Source: Anthopleura xanthogrammica
Taxonomy: Eukaryota; Cnidaria; Anthozoa; Actiniaria; Actiniidae
NCBI GenBank assembly: GCA_964019055.1
Contig: OZ025209.1
Coordinates: forward strand, 2,112,197 to 2,176,196
Direction: 5' to 3'
Length of the DNA stretch: 64,000 nucleotides
Under the pieces are notes generated by a model, which saw only the letters and a list, made by a program, of their open reading frames with translations, was not told where the DNA came from and made no database searches. The first letter of the stretch is position 1. Each line of letters starts with the position of its first letter. A program made the translations under genes and the position numbers. Below are positions 62,001 to 64,000 of the stretch, in pieces.

Positions 62001-64000
62001 TGACCTATTTTGCATTCTTCATAATTCTGAAAAAGGTGTGAAAATGAGCCAAAATCGATCAAAACCATGGGCTATAGTCCATGCTTTTTGCCCGAAAATG
62101 GCAAAAAATGACCTATTTTGTATTCTTCATAAATAATTAATAATTTTGAAAAAGGTGTGAAAATGAACCAAAATCGATCAAAACCATGGGCTATATAGTC
62201 CATGCTTTTTGCACGAAAATGGCCAAAAATGACCTATTTTGCGCTCTTCATAAATAATTAATAATTCTGAAAAAGGTGTGAAAATGAACCAAAATCGATC
62301 AAAACCATGGGCTATAGTCCATGCTTTTTGCACGAAAATGGCCAAAAATGACCTATTTTGCATTCTTTATAATTCTGAAAAAGGTGTGAAAATGAGCCAA
62401 AATCGATCAAAACCATGGGCTATAGTCCATGCTTTTTGCCCGAAAATGGCAAAAAATGACCTATTTTGTATTCTTCATAAATAATTAATAATTTTGAAAA
62501 AGGTGTGAAAATGAACCAAAATCGATCAAAACCATGGGCTATATAGTCCATGCTTTTTGCACGAAAATGGCCAAAAATGACCTATTTTGCATTCTTCATA
62601 ATTCTGAAAAAGGTGTGAAAATGAGCCAAAATCGATCAAAACCATGGGCTATAGTCCATGCTTTTTGCACGAAAATGGCCAAAAATGACCTATTTTGCGC
62701 TCTTCATAAATAATTAATAATTCTGAAAAAGGTGTGAAAATGAACCAAAATCGATCAAAACCATGGGCTATAGTCCATGCTTTTTGCACGAAAATGGCCA
62801 AAAATGACCTATTTTGCATTCTTTATAATTCTGAAAAAGGTGTGAAAATGAGCCAAAATCGATCAAAACCATGGGCTATAGTCCATGCTTTTTGCCCGAA
62901 AATGGCAAAAAATGACCTATTTTGTATTCTTCATAAATAATTAATAATTTTGAAAAAGGTGTGAAAATGAACCAAAATCGATCAAAACCATGGGCTATAT
63001 AGTCCATGCTTTTTGCACGAAAATGGCCAAAAATGACCTATTTTGCATTCTTCATAATTCTGAAAAAGGTGTGAAAATGAGCCAAAATCGATCAAAACCA
63101 TGGGCTATAGTCCATGCTTTTTGCCCGAAAATGGCAAAAAATGACCTATTTTGTATTTTTCATAAATAATTAATAATTTTGAAAAAGGTGTGAAAATGAA
63201 CCAAAATCGATCAAAACCATGGGCTATAGTCCATGCTTTTCGCCCGAAAATGGCAAAAAATGACCTATTTGGCATTTTTCATAATTTTGAAAAAGGTGTG
63301 AAAATGAGCCAAAATCGATCAAAACCATGGGCCTTTTGCCCGAAAATGGCCAAAGATGACCTATTTTGCATTCTTCATAAATAATTAATAATTTTGAAAA
63401 ACGTGTGAAAACGAGCCAAAATCGATCAAAACCATGGGCTATAGTCCATGCTTTTCGCCAGAAAATGGCAAAAAAAGGCCTATTTTGCATTCTTCATAAT
63501 TCTGAAAAAGGTGTGAAAATGAGCCAAAATCGATCAAAACCATGGGCTATAGTCCATGCTTTTTGCCCGAAAATGGCAAAAAATGACCTATTTTGTATTC
63601 TTCATAAATAATTAATAATTTTGAAAAAGGTGTGAAAATGAACCAAAATCGATCAAAACCATGGGCTATATAGTCCATGCTTTTTGCACGAAAATGGCCA
63701 AAAATGACCTATTTTGCGCTCTTCATAAATAATTAATAATTCTGAAAAAGGTGTGAAAATGAACCAAAATCGATCAAAACCATGGGCTATAGTCCATGCT
63801 TTTTGCACGAAAATGGCCAAAAATGACCTATTTTGCATTCTTTATAATTCTGAAAAAGGTGTGAAAATGAGCCAAAATCGATCAAAACCATGGGCTATAG
63901 TCCATGCTTTTTGCCCGAAAATGGCAAAAAATGACCTATTTTGTATTCTTCATAAATAATTAATAATTTTGAAAAAGGTGTGAAAATGAACCAAAATCGA
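47031..64000 (+). repeat. 108/119-bp satellite with higher-order structure
   Basis: About 150 head-to-tail monomers run to the window end. The consensus contains AATCGATCAAAACCATGGGC, TATAGTCCATGCTTTTTGCC and CGAAAATGGCCAAAAATGAC. Short monomers are 108 bp; long ones are 119 bp, with an extra AT-rich 11 bp in ATAAATAATTAATAATT. Long linkers are usually followed by GAACC and short ones by GAGCC, giving two subtypes. Marker variants (TATATAG, a deletion giving GGGCCTTTTGCCC, GTCAATGC) recur in the same order every 2,645 bp at 48380, 51025 (shortened to 1,150), 52175 (2,647), 55838 and 58483. The first two monomers (47031-47230) are more diverged. The many short open frames arise because 108 is divisible by 3; they are not genes. 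Confidence 0.97.

Noticed and set aside
46630..64000. Dozens of 60-104-codon open frames with similar peptides on both strands
   Set aside because: They follow from satellite monomers of 108 bp and a 60-bp array, both divisible by three, and break wherever the 119-bp form occurs. No coding signature is seen.

Overview
The window looks like nuclear DNA of an invertebrate animal, most likely an anthozoan cnidarian (stony coral or anemone). The genes are intron-rich with GT-AG splice sites. Coding exons give animal proteins (gamma-glutamyltransferase, mitochondrial-type agmatinase, VPS53). Introns and spacers are AT-rich and full of short inverted-repeat elements, tRNA-derived SINEs and minisatellites. 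The organism call is an inference. No bacterial operons, rRNA operon, CRISPR array or functional tRNA is visible.

Layout. (1) 1-2990, plus strand: the last four exons of a gamma-glutamyltransferase, whose 5' part lies before the window. (2) 4381-10497, plus strand: a complete six-exon agmatinase (340 aa) whose introns are packed with MITE-like inverted repeats, a 36-bp minisatellite and a SINE. (3) 10498-15229: spacer with a 92-96-bp tandem repeat just after agmatinase and otherwise AT-rich sequence. (4) 17293-15230, minus strand: a two-coding-exon, five-finger C2H2 zinc-finger gene (270 aa). (5) 17294-23497: AT-rich spacer between the divergent zinc-finger and VPS53 genes. (6) 23498-45975, plus strand: a complete 24-exon VPS53 (802 aa), a subunit of the GARP and EARP tethering complexes. 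Its 6.4-kb intron 14 holds an intronless 673-codon ORF. That ORF joins a Mutator-like-transposase-type region to a DEDDh exonuclease domain, with a broken 5' end. (7) About 46.3 kb to the window end: a satellite. Diverged monomers and a 60-bp array are followed by about 17 kb of 108/119-bp monomers in higher-order repeats of about 2,645 bp. The satellite runs off the right edge.

The host genes share no pathway. GGT cleaves gamma-glutamyl bonds at the cell surface, agmatinase makes putrescine from agmatine, and VPS53 works in endosome-to-Golgi retrograde tethering. The main points for a second look are the higher-order satellite next to a housekeeping gene, the transposase/exonuclease ORF, a palindromic MITE family in at least three copies, two recognisable SINE families, and a partial exon duplication in VPS53.
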